A program made the translations under genes and the position numbers. Below are positions 1 to 10,477 of a DNA stretch of 27,830 nt, in pieces; the first letter of the stretch is position 1, and the number at the start of each line of letters is the position of its first letter. Source of the DNA: Pleurobrachia bachei (taxonomy: Eukaryota; Ctenophora; Tentaculata; Cydippida; Pleurobrachiidae); NCBI GenBank assembly GCA_000695325.1, contig AVPN01000607.1, positions 4,941 through 32,770 on the forward strand. Direction: 5' to 3'. Below the pieces are notes generated by a model, which was not told the DNA's origin, made no database searches, and saw only the letters and a program-made list of their open reading frames with translations.

Positions 1-1280
1 GATCACCTGGATTCAGTACTCAAAGACTTGGAGGCAGGCCATAATGTGGACGTGTTGTATGTTGACATGGCTAAGGCCTTTGATAAGGTTTGTCATTCAA
101 GACTCCTGACAAAGCTCGCCTCAGTCGGAGTGGGAGGAAAGTTACTGACCTGGCTGAAATCCTTTCTAGTGGGCCGCACCCAGTCCGTTGTGGTGGAAGG
201 TAAACTATCAAGACCAGAAACTGTACGGTCTGGAGTTCCACAGGGCACAGTACTGGGCCCGATATTGTTTCTACTCTATGTAAATGATATGCCAGATGTA
301 CTACAGCACTCCAGCATGAAACTGTTTGCGGACGATGCTAAACTCCACAAAACCATTCGAGATGAATCAGACAGGTCTCTCCTGCTCAATGATATAGAAA
401 GAGTGAGTGAGTGGGCTATCAACAACTCGATGGAACTCAACGCTGATAAATACCAGCTTCTCCAGCACGGAAGGAATGATCTGCTAAAAAAACCCTACAC
501 ACTACCAACTGGCACCACGGTCTGTGGAGACGCCACTGTTAGGGATCTTGGAATCACTGTGGATACTCATCTCAGCTGGAAAGAGCACACTGCCCAGATA
601 ACTAAGACTGCTAATCAAGTATCTGGAAGAGTGTTAAGGGCATTTGAATCTCGAGACGAGGAAACCATGCTCACCTTACTCAAAACTTACATCCGACCTC
701 ATCTGGAATACTTATCGCCTATTTGGTCACCCCACCAAGTGGGGGAAATCCAACGAGTAGAGGCTATCCAGAGAGCATTTACTGCAAAGATCGAAAACTG
801 CCAGCACAGCTCCTCAATTACTGGCAGCGACTCGACTACCTGAACCTCTACTCACTACAAAGGAGACGGGAGAGATACCGTATACTGTATATGTGGAAAA
901 TTCTCAGAGGCATAGTTCCTAATCACCAAAATCTCGTGTTTCGGAACTCCCCGAGAAGAGGTCCTTATGTGGAGCGCCCACTGGGTAAATCTGGACGCAA
1001 AAGCATCAACTCCACAATATTCCACTCCTGTACATCTACTGCTGTCGCACTGTTCAATGCAACTCCTAAAATTGTGAAAGAACAGTTGACCCTCGAAGCA
1101 GCAAAGAAAGAACTCGATAACTTCCTAACTAAAATCCCAGATAACCCACCTATTAAGGGTTACGGGGCGCAGAACGCCAATAGCATACTGGATTGGTGTC
1201 TGCATGCGGGTTTTTTATTTTGTGGTTTCGAAACTCTGACCTCTGACCACATATGTATAAATTTAACACTAGCTGTATAG
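1..1280 (+). mobile_element. Non-LTR retrotransposon (CR1/jockey-like LINE) fragment, copy 1
   Basis: The reading frame is open from base 1 and encodes the palm of a LINE reverse transcriptase. Visible motifs are DMAKAFDKV (catalytic Asp region), SGVPQGTVLGPILF and the FADD box (KLFADDAKL), followed by the thumb and the terminal NSILDW motif at about 1178-1196. The 5' part (endonuclease) lies outside the window. The frame is broken: relative to copy 2 there are 5 extra bases (AGCTC, about 808-812). The first frame stops at 843 and the rest reads in another frame to 1280. The element is therefore dead as a single ORF. It lies antisense in a VPS13D intron. Family assignment rests on RT motifs only. 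Confidence 0.9.
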
Positions 1281-1438
1281 TAGCTGCAATTAATTATCCT
1301 ATCCATGAATTGTGTCCTAGAAGCATTCTCTTGATGTACTCTATTTCAATCAGTTCTGAATTGTGCTTTCACAATACATATATGCAGTGACGAACGTATC
1401 ATGAATTATATTGATTAATGAGGATGTAGAATACTCAC

Positions 1439-2725
1439 AGATGCGATTATGACTGGTTGATCTGGATTTAGTTCAGTGTTAGCAGCCTGTCGATCTGCCT
1501 TCTCCCCTGTCTTGATCTTTCGTAACACCCTCAACAAGGACCTGTACCAGGGGGAGGATATAGGATGAACAGTGTGCAGTGAGAGAGAGGTGAGCTTGGT
1601 AACGAAGTAACCCCTTGCCAGCGCGCCCGAAGGTCGCCCGGCGACCTGAGTGTGAGGTGTCTTCGATACCAAGAAATGAGCAGAGTGATATAGGGAGAGC
1701 GTGTGTGTGTGACTAAGAGTGAGAGAGCGAGCTATAAATTGAAAGACTAAATTTGAGATTATAGAAGATTTTTAAAAGAGAGGGAAGAAAAAGGAGTTGT
1801 GTGTGACTGCGATCAGATGGCACGTGTAGGCTGTAAGAGCACGAGCTGGGTGTCCCATTTTCCCTAAATAATCGCTATTACTATAGACACTCTCCACATA
1901 ACTTAGCAGCTCTATAGTACTAGCACACCTAAAGGTATGGGTGTGACTATATGTGTTGAATTCCACTTTGAAATATTTCATATTCGATTTAGTCGAGTCT
2001 GTTTTCCCCCTATTTTAGTTTGATAGTAACAAAGATCACTTGTTTCAGATAGGCTAACAATGAAATACTTGAACTCGGGGACAGGGGTTTTGCACGATAA
2101 ATGGAGGTTTCACTCACGTAACACTATCCAGCTGAAGAGCAAAGGAAAGCTTGGGAACATTTGCTGTTAGTAGTAGGTTTGGGTGAAGGGGGTCCAGACT
2201 GAACACCAGTCTTCGTTCCAATCGGAGGTTCAGGGAGAAAGGGTCCAGTATTTGACCATCAGTCAGTCCGCTAATTCCCTCCGATAGACTGTCAAACCGG
2301 CCAGCGTGAACCGTCAAATCACTCAGTTGGAGGGTGAAATTCTCATACAGGTCGTCTGAGGCTGAACCTGAAATAAATTATATCGGTTGGTCGAAGAATT
2401 CAGATAGTCTGATAATATCGGTAGGTCGAAGACTGTAAAATGTGATAATTTTACTGTCAGGCGTCATCTGGCAACATGCTATAGTTAGGTGTAAATGTGA
2501 CCCTCTTTATCACCCCACCGCCCCCCTCCTCTTTTGTTCATTTCATGCTCCCCTACACTTACGATTACTGCTTAGTAGAGGTAGGGTAGGCACATGCGGC
2601 ATTGAGAGAAGATCAGAGAGGGAGCTATTCGGGGTAGATGGAGGTGTACTGAAGTTTGAGTCTGATCCATTCGTATCAGATCTTTGCTGGGTCCGCAGCA
2701 ATCCTGGCATGTTATCCACTATCAC
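1439..2725 (-). CDS. VPS13D: VPS13D exons 13-15, cassette A
   Basis: There are three minus-strand exons: 2725-2563 (163 nt), 2367-2118 (250 nt) and 1541-1439 (103 nt). Each has AG acceptors and GT donors, and the phases join exactly (C+GT, AC+G). Together they give 172 codons with phase 0 at both ends. The product has a Ser/Pro linker (STPPSTPNSS) as in VPS13D, then a region containing LERRLVFSLDP and VPKLSFALQLD. This aligns with the VPS13D segment around residue 700-800 that forms part of the long lipid-transfer groove. The flanking exons 12 and 16 are not next to it. It is a copy of cassette B, and nothing here shows which copy is spliced into mRNA. Confidence 0.85.
1542..2117. other. Intron between VPS13D exons 14 and 15 (unit A)
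   Basis: I see no gene here. Bases 1710-2010 are almost identical to 5556-5850 in unit B, although the neighbouring exon has diverged at silent sites. This suggests local gene conversion or non-coding constraint. Confidence 0.6.
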
Positions 2726-3785
2726 CTGGGAGGGAGGTGGAGGGAGAGGGAGGAAAAGGGAGGGAGTGAGAGGGATGGGGGTTACAGCTCAGTTCTAATC
2801 CAGGTGCTGTTCAGTTTCTACTGTGTAATTTACATTGTCTGCTGAGTGCTGCTCAATTACCAAATTCATGGTAATTAGCTTCGTACAACCATGTGTTTTC
2901 ATTGAAACTCTTTCGTCCCAAGTTTAATAAAATCAGTTGTTTCGGAGCAGTGTATGCCTTGTGGTTGATGTCTGGACTCTCTCCGAACTCGTTTTAGTAG
3001 GCCAAGCAGCATGGGAAAAGTTGGGTACTGGACTAAGGCCAACACGTACCGTGAATTATAAAAAGTTTCATAGTCCCATAGTGCAGCTGTTGTGCTCGCA
3101 GGCATATAATAATAGAGCTACCTGTGCTTTATGCAGCCTTCTTTAGCATTAATTTTTATTGAATATATTATAGCTTGTGACATGTGCTTTTGGCTACATT
3201 GTGTAACAAGACAGTTTGTTACATGGCCTATCAGCACAGTGCTGTGTGAAATTAGGTTCATGTCACACACACATGACACACAGTATATTGAATGTAATGA
3301 GTTTGTTGTGGCGATTGTTGTGACATTTTGTGACAGCTCTCTCTCTCTCCCGATCCAGGCCATGGATAATGTCATATTTTCAGTTTCCTCCTTTTTCTCG
3401 CTGTATTCAATTTATTTCATAGTAGCGGAGATTGAGTAGAGAATGAATATCGAACATAATACGATAAGGGTTGAGGGAGAGAGACGGAAAGTTTTCGAAT
3501 GATTCGACCCTGTTCAAAAAATGGCGAAATATGATCTCACTGCTAGATATGATCATGGTAGTTTGATGTTGACAGACCTCTTAAATTCGCATTGTACAGA
3601 GCATAGAGCTTCTACAGCGCCAAGCTCTCTCTCGCTGCTCATTTAGTTTTTGCTCACTATGTAACATGCTTTCCATATATATTTTTGTCAGATTGCGCGA
3701 CTCTGTATTTAAGAAACACGCTCGCCGGCTACGCCGGCTCGCGGAGCGAGGGTTACGAGAGTAACAAATATATTTGCCTTGTTCG

Positions 3786-3788
<3 letters not shown>
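2726..3788. other. VPS13D intron sequence, unit A
   Basis: I see no coding exon. Alignment with unit B (6594-7545) shows indels of lengths not divisible by three and no conserved frame. The stretch holds purine-rich runs (2730-2780), short CA/CT repeats and a GC-rich insertion near 3681-3767 that unit B lacks. Confidence 0.55.
3681..3767. repeat. GC-rich insertion, possible small mobile element
   Basis: Unit A contains about 88 bp between CCATATAT and ATTTGCC that are missing at the matching site in unit B (7525-7535). ATATATTT occurs at both edges, as a target-site duplication would. The insert has self-complementary pieces (GCCGGCTACGCCGGC and GTTACGAGAGTAAC) and no ORF. It could be a short non-autonomous element; no family was recognised. 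Confidence 0.45.
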
Positions 3789-3827
<39 letters not shown>

Positions 3828-3830
3828 TCT
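3789..3830. repeat. (CT)n microsatellite at duplication joint
   Basis: This near-perfect CT tract of about 42 bp passes directly into LINE sequence. The matching place at the end of unit B (7549-7558) has only a short CT run. Confidence 0.95.
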
Positions 3831-4816
3831 TGGAGGCAGGCCATAATGTGGACGTGTTGTATGTTGACATGGCTAAGGCCTTTGATAAGGTTTGTCATTC
3901 AAGACTCCTGACAAAGCTCGCCTCAGTCGGAGTGGGAGGAAAGTTACTGACCTGGCTGAAATCCTTTCTAGTGGGCCGCACCCAGTCCGTTGTGGTGGAA
4001 GGTAAACTATCAAGACCAGAAACTGTACGGTCTGGAGTTCCACAGGGCACAGTACTGGGCCCGATATTGTTTCTACTCTATGTAAATGATATGCCAGATG
4101 TACTACAGCACTCCAGCATGAAACTGTTTGCGGACGATGCTAAACTCCACAAAACCATTCGAGATGAATCAGACAGGTCTCTCCTGCTCAATGATATAGA
4201 AAGAGTGAGTGAGTGGGCTATCAACAACTCGATGGAACTCAACGCTGATAAAGACCAGCTTCTCCAGCACGGAATGAATGATCTGCTTAAAAAACCCTAC
4301 ACACTACCAACTGGCACCACGGTCTGTGGAGACGCCACTGTTAGGGATCTTGGAATCACTGTGGATACTCATCTCAGCTGGAAAGAGCACACTGCCCAGA
4401 TAACTAAGACTGCTAATCAAGCATCTGGAAGAGTGTTAAGGGCATTTGAATCTCGAGACGAGGAAACCATGCTCACCTTACTCAAAACTTACATCCGACC
4501 TCATCTGGAATACTTATCGCCTATTTGGTCACCCCACCAAGTGGGGGAAATCCAACGAGTAGAGGCTATCCAGAGAGCATTTACTGCAAAGATCGAAAAC
4601 TGCCAGCACCTCAATTACTGGCAGCGACTCGACTACCTGAACCTCTACTCACTACAAAGGAGACGGGAGAGATACCGTATACTGTATATGTGGAAAATTC
4701 TCACAAACAACTGTAACACTGCTTTTATTTCACACAATTCCTTTCCTAACTCCGTGGATATGTCACACTACTTACAGTGTAACAGGTGCAACCAAATATG
4801 CCACACCCAAGGCTAG
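3829..4816 (+). mobile_element. Non-LTR retrotransposon RT fragment, copy 2
   Basis: It has the same RT segment as copy 1, differing at only a handful of bases over about 870 nt (for example Tyr to Asp near 4250 and Val to Ala near 4420). It is in frame through the position where copy 1 has its 5-base insertion. Homology stops at about 4702 and the frame then runs through unrelated sequence to a stop at 4816. The N-terminal part of the open frame is only translated CT microsatellite. The element is truncated at both ends and not functional. Confidence 0.9.
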
Positions 4817-5131
4817 GAGTTCACATTTTAATGTGCTAAAATGAAGCACGTGAAGGAATACCTTACTCTCGTTAATTAAGCTTGTATATTTCAAGAAACT
4901 TTTTATCTAGGAAACTACAGGTGTAGGAACTCCAAAAACAAAACGAATTTCTTCTTTATCAAAAAACTAAACAAGTTAGGGGTGTTTTATTTTGTTGTGG
5001 TGTCTCTGAATTGCGTGATTTACGTTTGAAAAGTTTCTTATAAAAAAGTTTCTTCCTAAAGCGTTTCTTAAAAAACGAGAGTAAGGTAATTTTCCAAATC
5101 CTTTTTATTTAGATCTCACGTTTGATGATTT
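4703..5131. mobile_element. Block replacing LINE sequence, with a fold-back (MITE-like) core
   Basis: It replaces 299 bp of copy 1 (907-1205). Inside it, TACCTTACTCTCGTT at 4859-4873 is the exact reverse complement of 5074-5088. The complementarity continues imperfectly inwards (AAGAAACTTTTT-type stretches on both arms), giving a fold-back of about 230 bp. There is no ORF of interest. I infer a non-autonomous inverted-repeat element; no family was recognised. Confidence 0.5.
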
Positions 5132-5360
5132 GCGGGTTTTTTATTTTGTGGTTTCGAAACTCTGACCTCTGACCACATATAAATTTAACACTAGCTGTAT
5201 AGTAGCTGCAATTAATTATCCTATCCATGAATTGTGTCCTAGAAGCATTCTCTTGATGTACTCTATTTCAATCAGTTCTGAATTGTGCTTTCACAATACA
5301 TATATGCAGTGACGAACGTATCATGAATTATATTGATTAATGAGGATGTAGAAAACTCAC

Positions 5361-6593
5361 AGATGCGATTATGACTGGTTGATCTGGATTTAGTTCTGTG
5401 TTAGCAGCCTGTCTATCTGCCTTCTCCCCTGTCTTGATCTTTCGTAACACCCGCAACAAGGACCTGTTTCAGGGGATATATAGTAGGGGGGAGGATATAA
5501 TGGAGGATATGGAGAGGTACTAGGGAGAGAGAGAGAGATAGGGAGACCGAGTGTGTGTGTGACTAAGAGTGAGAGAGCGAGCTATAAATTGAAAGACTAA
5601 ATTTGAGATTATAGAAGATTTTTAAAAGAGAGGGAAGAAAAAGGAGTTGTGTGTGACTGCGATCAGATGGCACGTGTAGGCTGTAAGAGCACGAGCTGGG
5701 TGTCCCATTTTCCCTAAATAATCGCTATTACTATAGACACTCTCCACATAGTAGCAGCTCTATAGTACTAGCACACCTAAAGGTATGGGTGTGACTAGAT
5801 GTGTTGAATTCCACTTCGAAATATTTCATATTCGATTTAGTCGAGTCTGTTTTCCCCCTATTTTAGTTTGATAGTAACAAAGTTCGCTCGTTTCAGTTAG
5901 GTTACAATGAAACCTCGATTTACGAGACTTCTCGGGGACAAGGGTTTTGCACGGTAGTTAATGGAGGTTTGACTCACGTAACACTATCCAGCTGAAGAGC
6001 AAAGGAAAGCTTGGGAACATTTGCTGTTAGTAGTAGGTTTGGGTGAAGGGGGTCCAGACTGAACACCAGTCTCCGTTCTAATCGCAGGTTCAGTGAGAAC
6101 GGATCCAGAATTTGACCATCAGTCAGCCCGCTAATTCCCTCCGATAGACTGTCAAACCGGCCAGCGTGGACAGTCAAATCACTCAGTTGAAGGGTAAAGT
6201 TCTCATACAGGTCGTCTGAGGCTGAACCTGAAATAAATTATATCGGTTGGTCGAAGAATTCAGATAGTCTGATAGTATCGGTAGGTCGAAGACTGTAAAA
6301 TGTGGTAATTTTACTGTCAGCTGGCTACACGTTATAGTTAGGTGTAAATGTGACCCTCCTTATCCTACCCTCCCCCCCTCTTTTGTTCATTTATAATAAG
6401 TCACGCCGGGTCACGCTCCCTTAAACTTACGATTACTGCTTAGTAGAGGTAAGGTGGGGACATGCGGCATTGAGAGAAGATCAGAGAGGGAGCTGTTCGG
6501 GGTAGATGGAGGTGTACTGAAGTTTGAATCTGAGCCGTTCGTATCGGATCTTTGTTGGGTCCGCAGCAATCCTGGCATGTTGTCCACAATCAC
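5361..6593 (-). CDS. VPS13D: VPS13D exons 13-15, cassette B
   Basis: The exons are 6593-6431 (163 nt), 6227-5978 (250 nt) and 5463-5361 (103 nt), with the same boundaries, lengths and phases as cassette A. It enters at phase 0, matching the end of exon 12 (11705) or its copy (9832), so it is the nearest candidate to follow exon 12. The 172 encoded residues are identical to cassette A although I count 27 base differences (11, 13 and 3 in the three exons), all synonymous. The segment corresponds to the VPS13D region with the TPP-rich linker and the LERRL(I/V) strand. It is part of the extended lipid-transfer channel at mitochondria/ER/peroxisome contact sites, by family knowledge. Confidence 0.88.
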
Positions 6594-8032
6594 CTGGGAG
6601 GAAAGGGTGAGTGAGAGGGATTGAGGGAGGGGTTGAGGGAGAGGGGGAGGGAGGGAGAGGGAAGGGAGGAGAGGGTAACAGGTCAGTTTCCCCTTCTGCG
6701 TAATTTACATTGTCTACATTGTTTACTCTTTCGTCCCAACGCAAGTTAAATCAATTCAGTTGTTTCTGAGCAGATGTCAGAACTCTCTAAGAACTTGTTT
6801 TAGTAGGCCCGGCTGCATGGGAATAGTTGGGTACTGGATTTAGGCCAGCACACACCGACGTGAGTTATAAAAAGTTTCATAGTCCCCTAGTGCAGCTGTT
6901 GTGCACGCAGGCATACAATAATAGTGCTACCTGTGCTTTATGCAGCCTTCTTTAGCATTAATTTTAATTGAATATATTATAGCTTGTGACATGTGCATTT
7001 GGCTACATTGTGTAACAAGACGGTTTGTTACATGGCCTATTAGCACAGTGCTGTGTGAAATTAGGTTCATGTCACACACATGACACACAGTATATATTAG
7101 TTTGTTGTGGCGATTGTTATAACATTGTGAGAGCTCTCTCTCTCAATCCAGGACAAGGATAATCTCATTCAGGCATATTTTCAGAAATCAGTTTCCTCTT
7201 TCTCGACCTGTATTCAATTTATTTCGTAGTAGCGGAGATTGAGTAGAGAATGAATATTGAACATAATTTGATGGGGTTGACAAATGCGAGAGGGGAAGAG
7301 ATAGAGAGAAAAAGAGCGAGAAAGAAAGAGCGACGGAAAGTTTTCGAATGATTCGACCCTTTTCAAAAATGGCGAAATATGATCTCACCACGCTAGATAT
7401 GATCATGGTAGGTTGATGTTGACAGACCTCTTAAATTCGCATTGTGTAGAGCATAGAACTTCTACAGCGTCGAGCTCTCTCTCTGCTTATTTAGTTTTTT
7501 GCCACTCTCTATGTAACATGCTCTCCATATATTGCCTTGCTCGACCCACTCTCTCTCTGCGTTAGAACATAGAAGCTTTCCATATTATTATGCGTGTTGT
7601 TACTCACAGACGTCTTAATTTCATCTGACAGCTGACCTCAGCTGTTCAGAAAGTTATTCTGCCTGGTCATGCTCTGACAGAAGTTATGCCAGGCCAATCT
7701 GTGGACTCAGTAGCTTGAATACATATGGCAATACTCCCCAGCTACTGCAGAAGCTTTCCCACTTTTTCTACATTTGAGTTCCTTATTCTTATTGAGTTAC
7801 TTATCCCGTATTCTCCTCTTTCTAAAGTTTCAGTATAATAGTACTTGCATTAGTAACGTACGTTACATCTTGTATTAATATGCCCTACAGTCAAACCTCG
7901 ATTTACTCCTCGGGTTTTTGTGCACTGTCATTCGAGGTGAAATCGAGATCCGGTATATCGAAGTTTTACTGTACGATCACAAAAAAATAACTGCCGACTA
8001 ACTCTATCTAACTCAATCTTGCTGTAGCTGAT
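6594..8032. other. VPS13D intron / region 5' of the GPCR
   Basis: No exon could be supported. The stretch contains the end of unit B, purine- and pyrimidine-rich low-complexity runs, a near-repeat at about 7648-7705 (two versions of an AAGTTAT..TGCC..GG motif) and a pogo-like MITE at 7888-7971. The GPCR promoter and any 5' UTR exon should lie here but cannot be pinpointed. Confidence 0.4.
7888..7971. mobile_element. pogo/Tigger-type MITE
   Basis: An 84-bp element begins CAGTCAAACCTCGATTT and ends with the inverted equivalent (ATATCGAAGTTTTACTG). It is flanked by TA on both sides, the target duplication typical of Tc1/mariner-pogo elements. It has no coding capacity. Confidence 0.75.
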
Positions 8033-9698
8033 ATGTTTGAGGTTAACACGACCTCAATTACCACCAGTCCGACACTTGATGATACCCTGGGGTTTGGTGG
8101 AAGGGTGACCCTGATCATATTGAACGTTATCATTATAAGTGTGGCTATCTCTGGTAATGCCCTCGTCCTGTATGGGTGAGTGGAATGCCCCTTTTAACGA
8201 AGCCGTGTTGATCCATTGATGAATCACATAATTTCCCTTCAAATTTATTTGCATTTCTCAATATGATAGGTCAGCTAGTACCCTCTCCTCCCAATAAAAT
8301 AGGTCCGTGTGTCATAATGCTCTCAAGATGGACCGGGTTAGTGTGATACTGGTGAGGAATATTGCAGTTGCAGACATTCTAATAACCATCCTATTTTATC
8401 TACCTGCACTGGTATGTATCTTCTTCAGTTGGGTGATCGGTTAACTTATTATTAGCCTCATGTTTGATTGTCTTCTTGTGTGGCTCATATAATAGCATTT
8501 TATTTCATAAGCGTGCCCTGTGAGGGTTCGGTAAATCAAGTAGATCTTCGGGAACACAACCACCAATTTTGAATTCACCTTTGTGTTTATAATTTCTTTC
8601 CAATATTTGTAACAAATATCACCTCACTTCAGATAAACCTAATTTACAACACATGGGTACTGGGAAGTGCACTTTGTTTTGTCAATGGTTGGTTTAGCTT
8701 GGTGCCCACAATAGTGGAAATTCTCTCCCTGGCTATCCTATCCGGCTACCGACTTGCCATAATTAAAGGTAAGGAAAGGTATTACTCAACGAACAGTTTA
8801 GAAATTTTGAGCTCTAGCTTTCACTAGCTGTTTTTCTCTCGCTGAGCAATAGTTCAATTCTATAGAAATAAACTAAGCTCCAAATCCTAATGCTCCTACT
8901 GCAGGTAAGGCGAAAAACAGTCTCCGGATGGATCCAGCTAAATGGTATCTAGTTCTGCTTGTCCTTTGGACGTTTATATTCATCCTTCCCTTTCTATCAC
9001 CCCTGATTCAAGTTGTTCCCTACTACGATCCATGGACACAGTCTTGCAATTCCTCTGATGTTAGTGACGAGCATGGGCTAAGCCTCAAGGTAACTCAATA
9101 TGCAGAGTTTATTTATCGAATGTATCTAAAATACCAGCAGGATTCTCAAACATTGTTACTTGCTGAACCTTCTATTGCATCATTTCCATTACAACTGGAC
9201 CTTCCAAAAAATCCCCATTATAACTGAAGTATGATCAATAACACGGAGTATTTCCAGGTTGTCCTAATGGCTCTCTTCAGCTTCCTATTCACCTTCCTCC
9301 CCATGGTGATAGTAACCCTGGTTAATTTCTCCATCATCCATTCTATTATACAATCCCGGAAAGCCGTCGAATCATCCTCCTCTTCTTCCTGCTCCCCCGC
9401 CCGGACACTAAAAACTATCCCACTCATATCCCTTACTTTTATAGCATCCTACCTTCCATATCTCATAGCTCTAATAGCAAACCTCATTTCCCCCATGCCG
9501 GACTGGTGGAGGACAGTTTCGTTTTATTTTGCTGCGATTAACACGATGGCAAACCCGTTAATTTACTTTTGTGTGAACATCAAGTTTCGCCGGTTTATTC
9601 TGGCATTTGCCCGGAGGATCCTGCTAGGAGCTAGTTTGAAGTTGTCTGATTCGAGTGAGCCAGTACCAACGCAGAATAATATTGGCGTGGCTAAGTAG
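8033..9698 (+). CDS. Rhodopsin-family (class A) G-protein-coupled receptor
   Basis: The gene has five exons: 8033-8175, 8303-8411, 8633-8768, 8905-9089 and 9258-9698. The phases (2, 0, 1, 0) join perfectly into 337 codons. The seven membrane helices can be traced. TM1 has SGNALVLY (41-47) and TM2 has NIAVADIL with Asp72. TM3 starts near Cys99, which can pair with Cys177 in loop 2. TM4 has Trp, TM6 has SYLPY, and TM7 has NPLIY (290-294) followed by a basic helix 8. An N-terminal NTT glycosylation site replaces a signal peptide. The DRY motif after TM3 is absent (GYR instead) and TM6 lacks the usual CWxP. Loop 3 has a Ser run. The ligand is unknown. The gene lies antisense inside a VPS13D intron. 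The ATG at 8033 is the first in frame before TM1. Confidence 0.88.
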
Positions 9699-9831
9699 CA
9701 GGAACCGCGGTTCCGACCGAAACAAGTAAATAACCAATCAGAACTGGTCACGTGACTGGTTATCAGCCAATCAGGGTCCAGAATTTCTTGATTTGGTCGG
9801 TTCCTAATTCAACAGCTGCTTGATTTCATAC

Positions 9832-9928
9832 CTGGCCAAAATCGATGATCACAATGGATGAGTTTTTATCCGTGAAACTCTCAGGGAGGATCAGAAGCGG
9901 TGCCTGGATCCTCAGTAAAATGTCCCAT
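9832..9928 (-). CDS. VPS13D: Duplicate of VPS13D exon 12
   Basis: This 97-nt exon has acceptor CTTCAG at its right edge and donor GTATGA on the left. It encodes the same 32 residues as exon 12 (11705-11801), including RIQAPLLILPES and IVIIDFGQ, with seven base differences, all silent. It starts after phase 2 and ends at phase 0, so it cannot be spliced after exon 12 without breaking the frame; the two would have to be alternatives. Its own upstream partner copy (10156-10227) is truncated. Confidence 0.75.
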
Positions 9929-10155
9929 CTGAAGAATTAAATGTTTTATTATATGTTGAATATTTCGCTACAATCCTGCTCAAACCATCATGAACTCTTG
10001 AGTTTTATAGTGCCTACATTATACGGTTTGGTTTACGGAGAAGTATCTGACCATGGAAGTACAATGTACTACGCAGTTCAACTGATTGTGCGATGAGTTC
10101 GACATTCCTCTGCTAATATTTGAATTTAATAATTTAATTCACTGTTTTCTTTTAC

Positions 10156-10227
10156 CGTTTGAAATCCCGTAGTTTTCCCGTGAATATTTTATCGATTGTA
10201 CTGCGGAGTTGGTGTTTCGTCTTGCTC
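10156..10227 (-). pseudogene. Truncated copy of VPS13D exon 11
   Basis: The last 72 nt of exon 11, including its donor (GTAAAAG), are repeated here. Homology ends abruptly at 10227 inside the coding sequence, so the acceptor and the first 78 nt are missing. This marks the edge of the second tandem duplication and cannot be spliced as a normal internal exon. Confidence 0.8.
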
Positions 10228-10477
10228 ATTTGCTATGTTCCAACCTTTCTTTAAATTTGGGCGTGCGAAACACAGTCTAGCTAGGGAACTTCTTGTGTGG
10301 CTCACATAAGTGTGCTCTGTGTGAGGGTTCGGTAGATCAAATATAGTATCTTTGGGAACACAACCACCGATTATGATTTTACCAAATGGATTATCTACTA
10401 TATATATACAATATTTGTACCACAAAAATTTATATGGACAAGCTTTTTAAAAAGTAACAAATACCACCTCCCTTCAG

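Larger units (their letters stand above)
29..3828. repeat. Large tandem duplication, unit A
   Basis: Bases 29-3828 and 3829-7559 are two copies of one segment in direct orientation. Each copy carries LINE sequence, the same intronic sequence and VPS13D exons 13-15 on the minus strand. The joint is at a CT microsatellite (3789-3830) where the LINE resumes at the shared TTGGAGG. Divergence is patchy. The LINE and the stretch near 1710-2010 are nearly identical to unit B. The exon-14 region (2210-2335) and 2370-3150 carry many substitutions and indels. Confidence 0.92.
3829..7559. repeat. Large tandem duplication, unit B
   Basis: This is the second copy of the LINE plus VPS13D exon 13-15 segment. 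It lacks the LINE bases that correspond to 1-28, so the break falls inside the LINE. It differs from unit A by a replaced block inside the LINE (4703-5131), by loss of the GC-rich insertion, and by many substitutions in introns and at silent codon sites. Confidence 0.92.
8472..10227. repeat. Second tandem duplication, unit 1 (GPCR 3' exons + VPS13D exons)
   Basis: It starts in GPCR intron 2 near CTTCTTGTGTGGCTCA and ends inside a copy of VPS13D exon 11. The matching unit is about 10290-12318. Exons are near-identical, whereas introns and flanks carry indels. Confidence 0.85.

Noticed and set aside
2899-3105. 68-aa minus-strand frame as an additional VPS13D exon
   Set aside because: The matching stretch in unit B has frame-breaking indels, unlike the true exons, which are conserved codon by codon.
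3779-3830. N-terminal Leu-Ser run of the second RT open frame
   Set aside because: It is a translated CT microsatellite at the duplication joint and not part of the LINE protein.
7640-7720. Possible short VPS13D exon or GPCR 5' exon near 7650-7710
   Set aside because: Acceptor and donor-like words exist but no frame matches either family; the missing VPS13D exon 12 was found at 11705-11801 instead.
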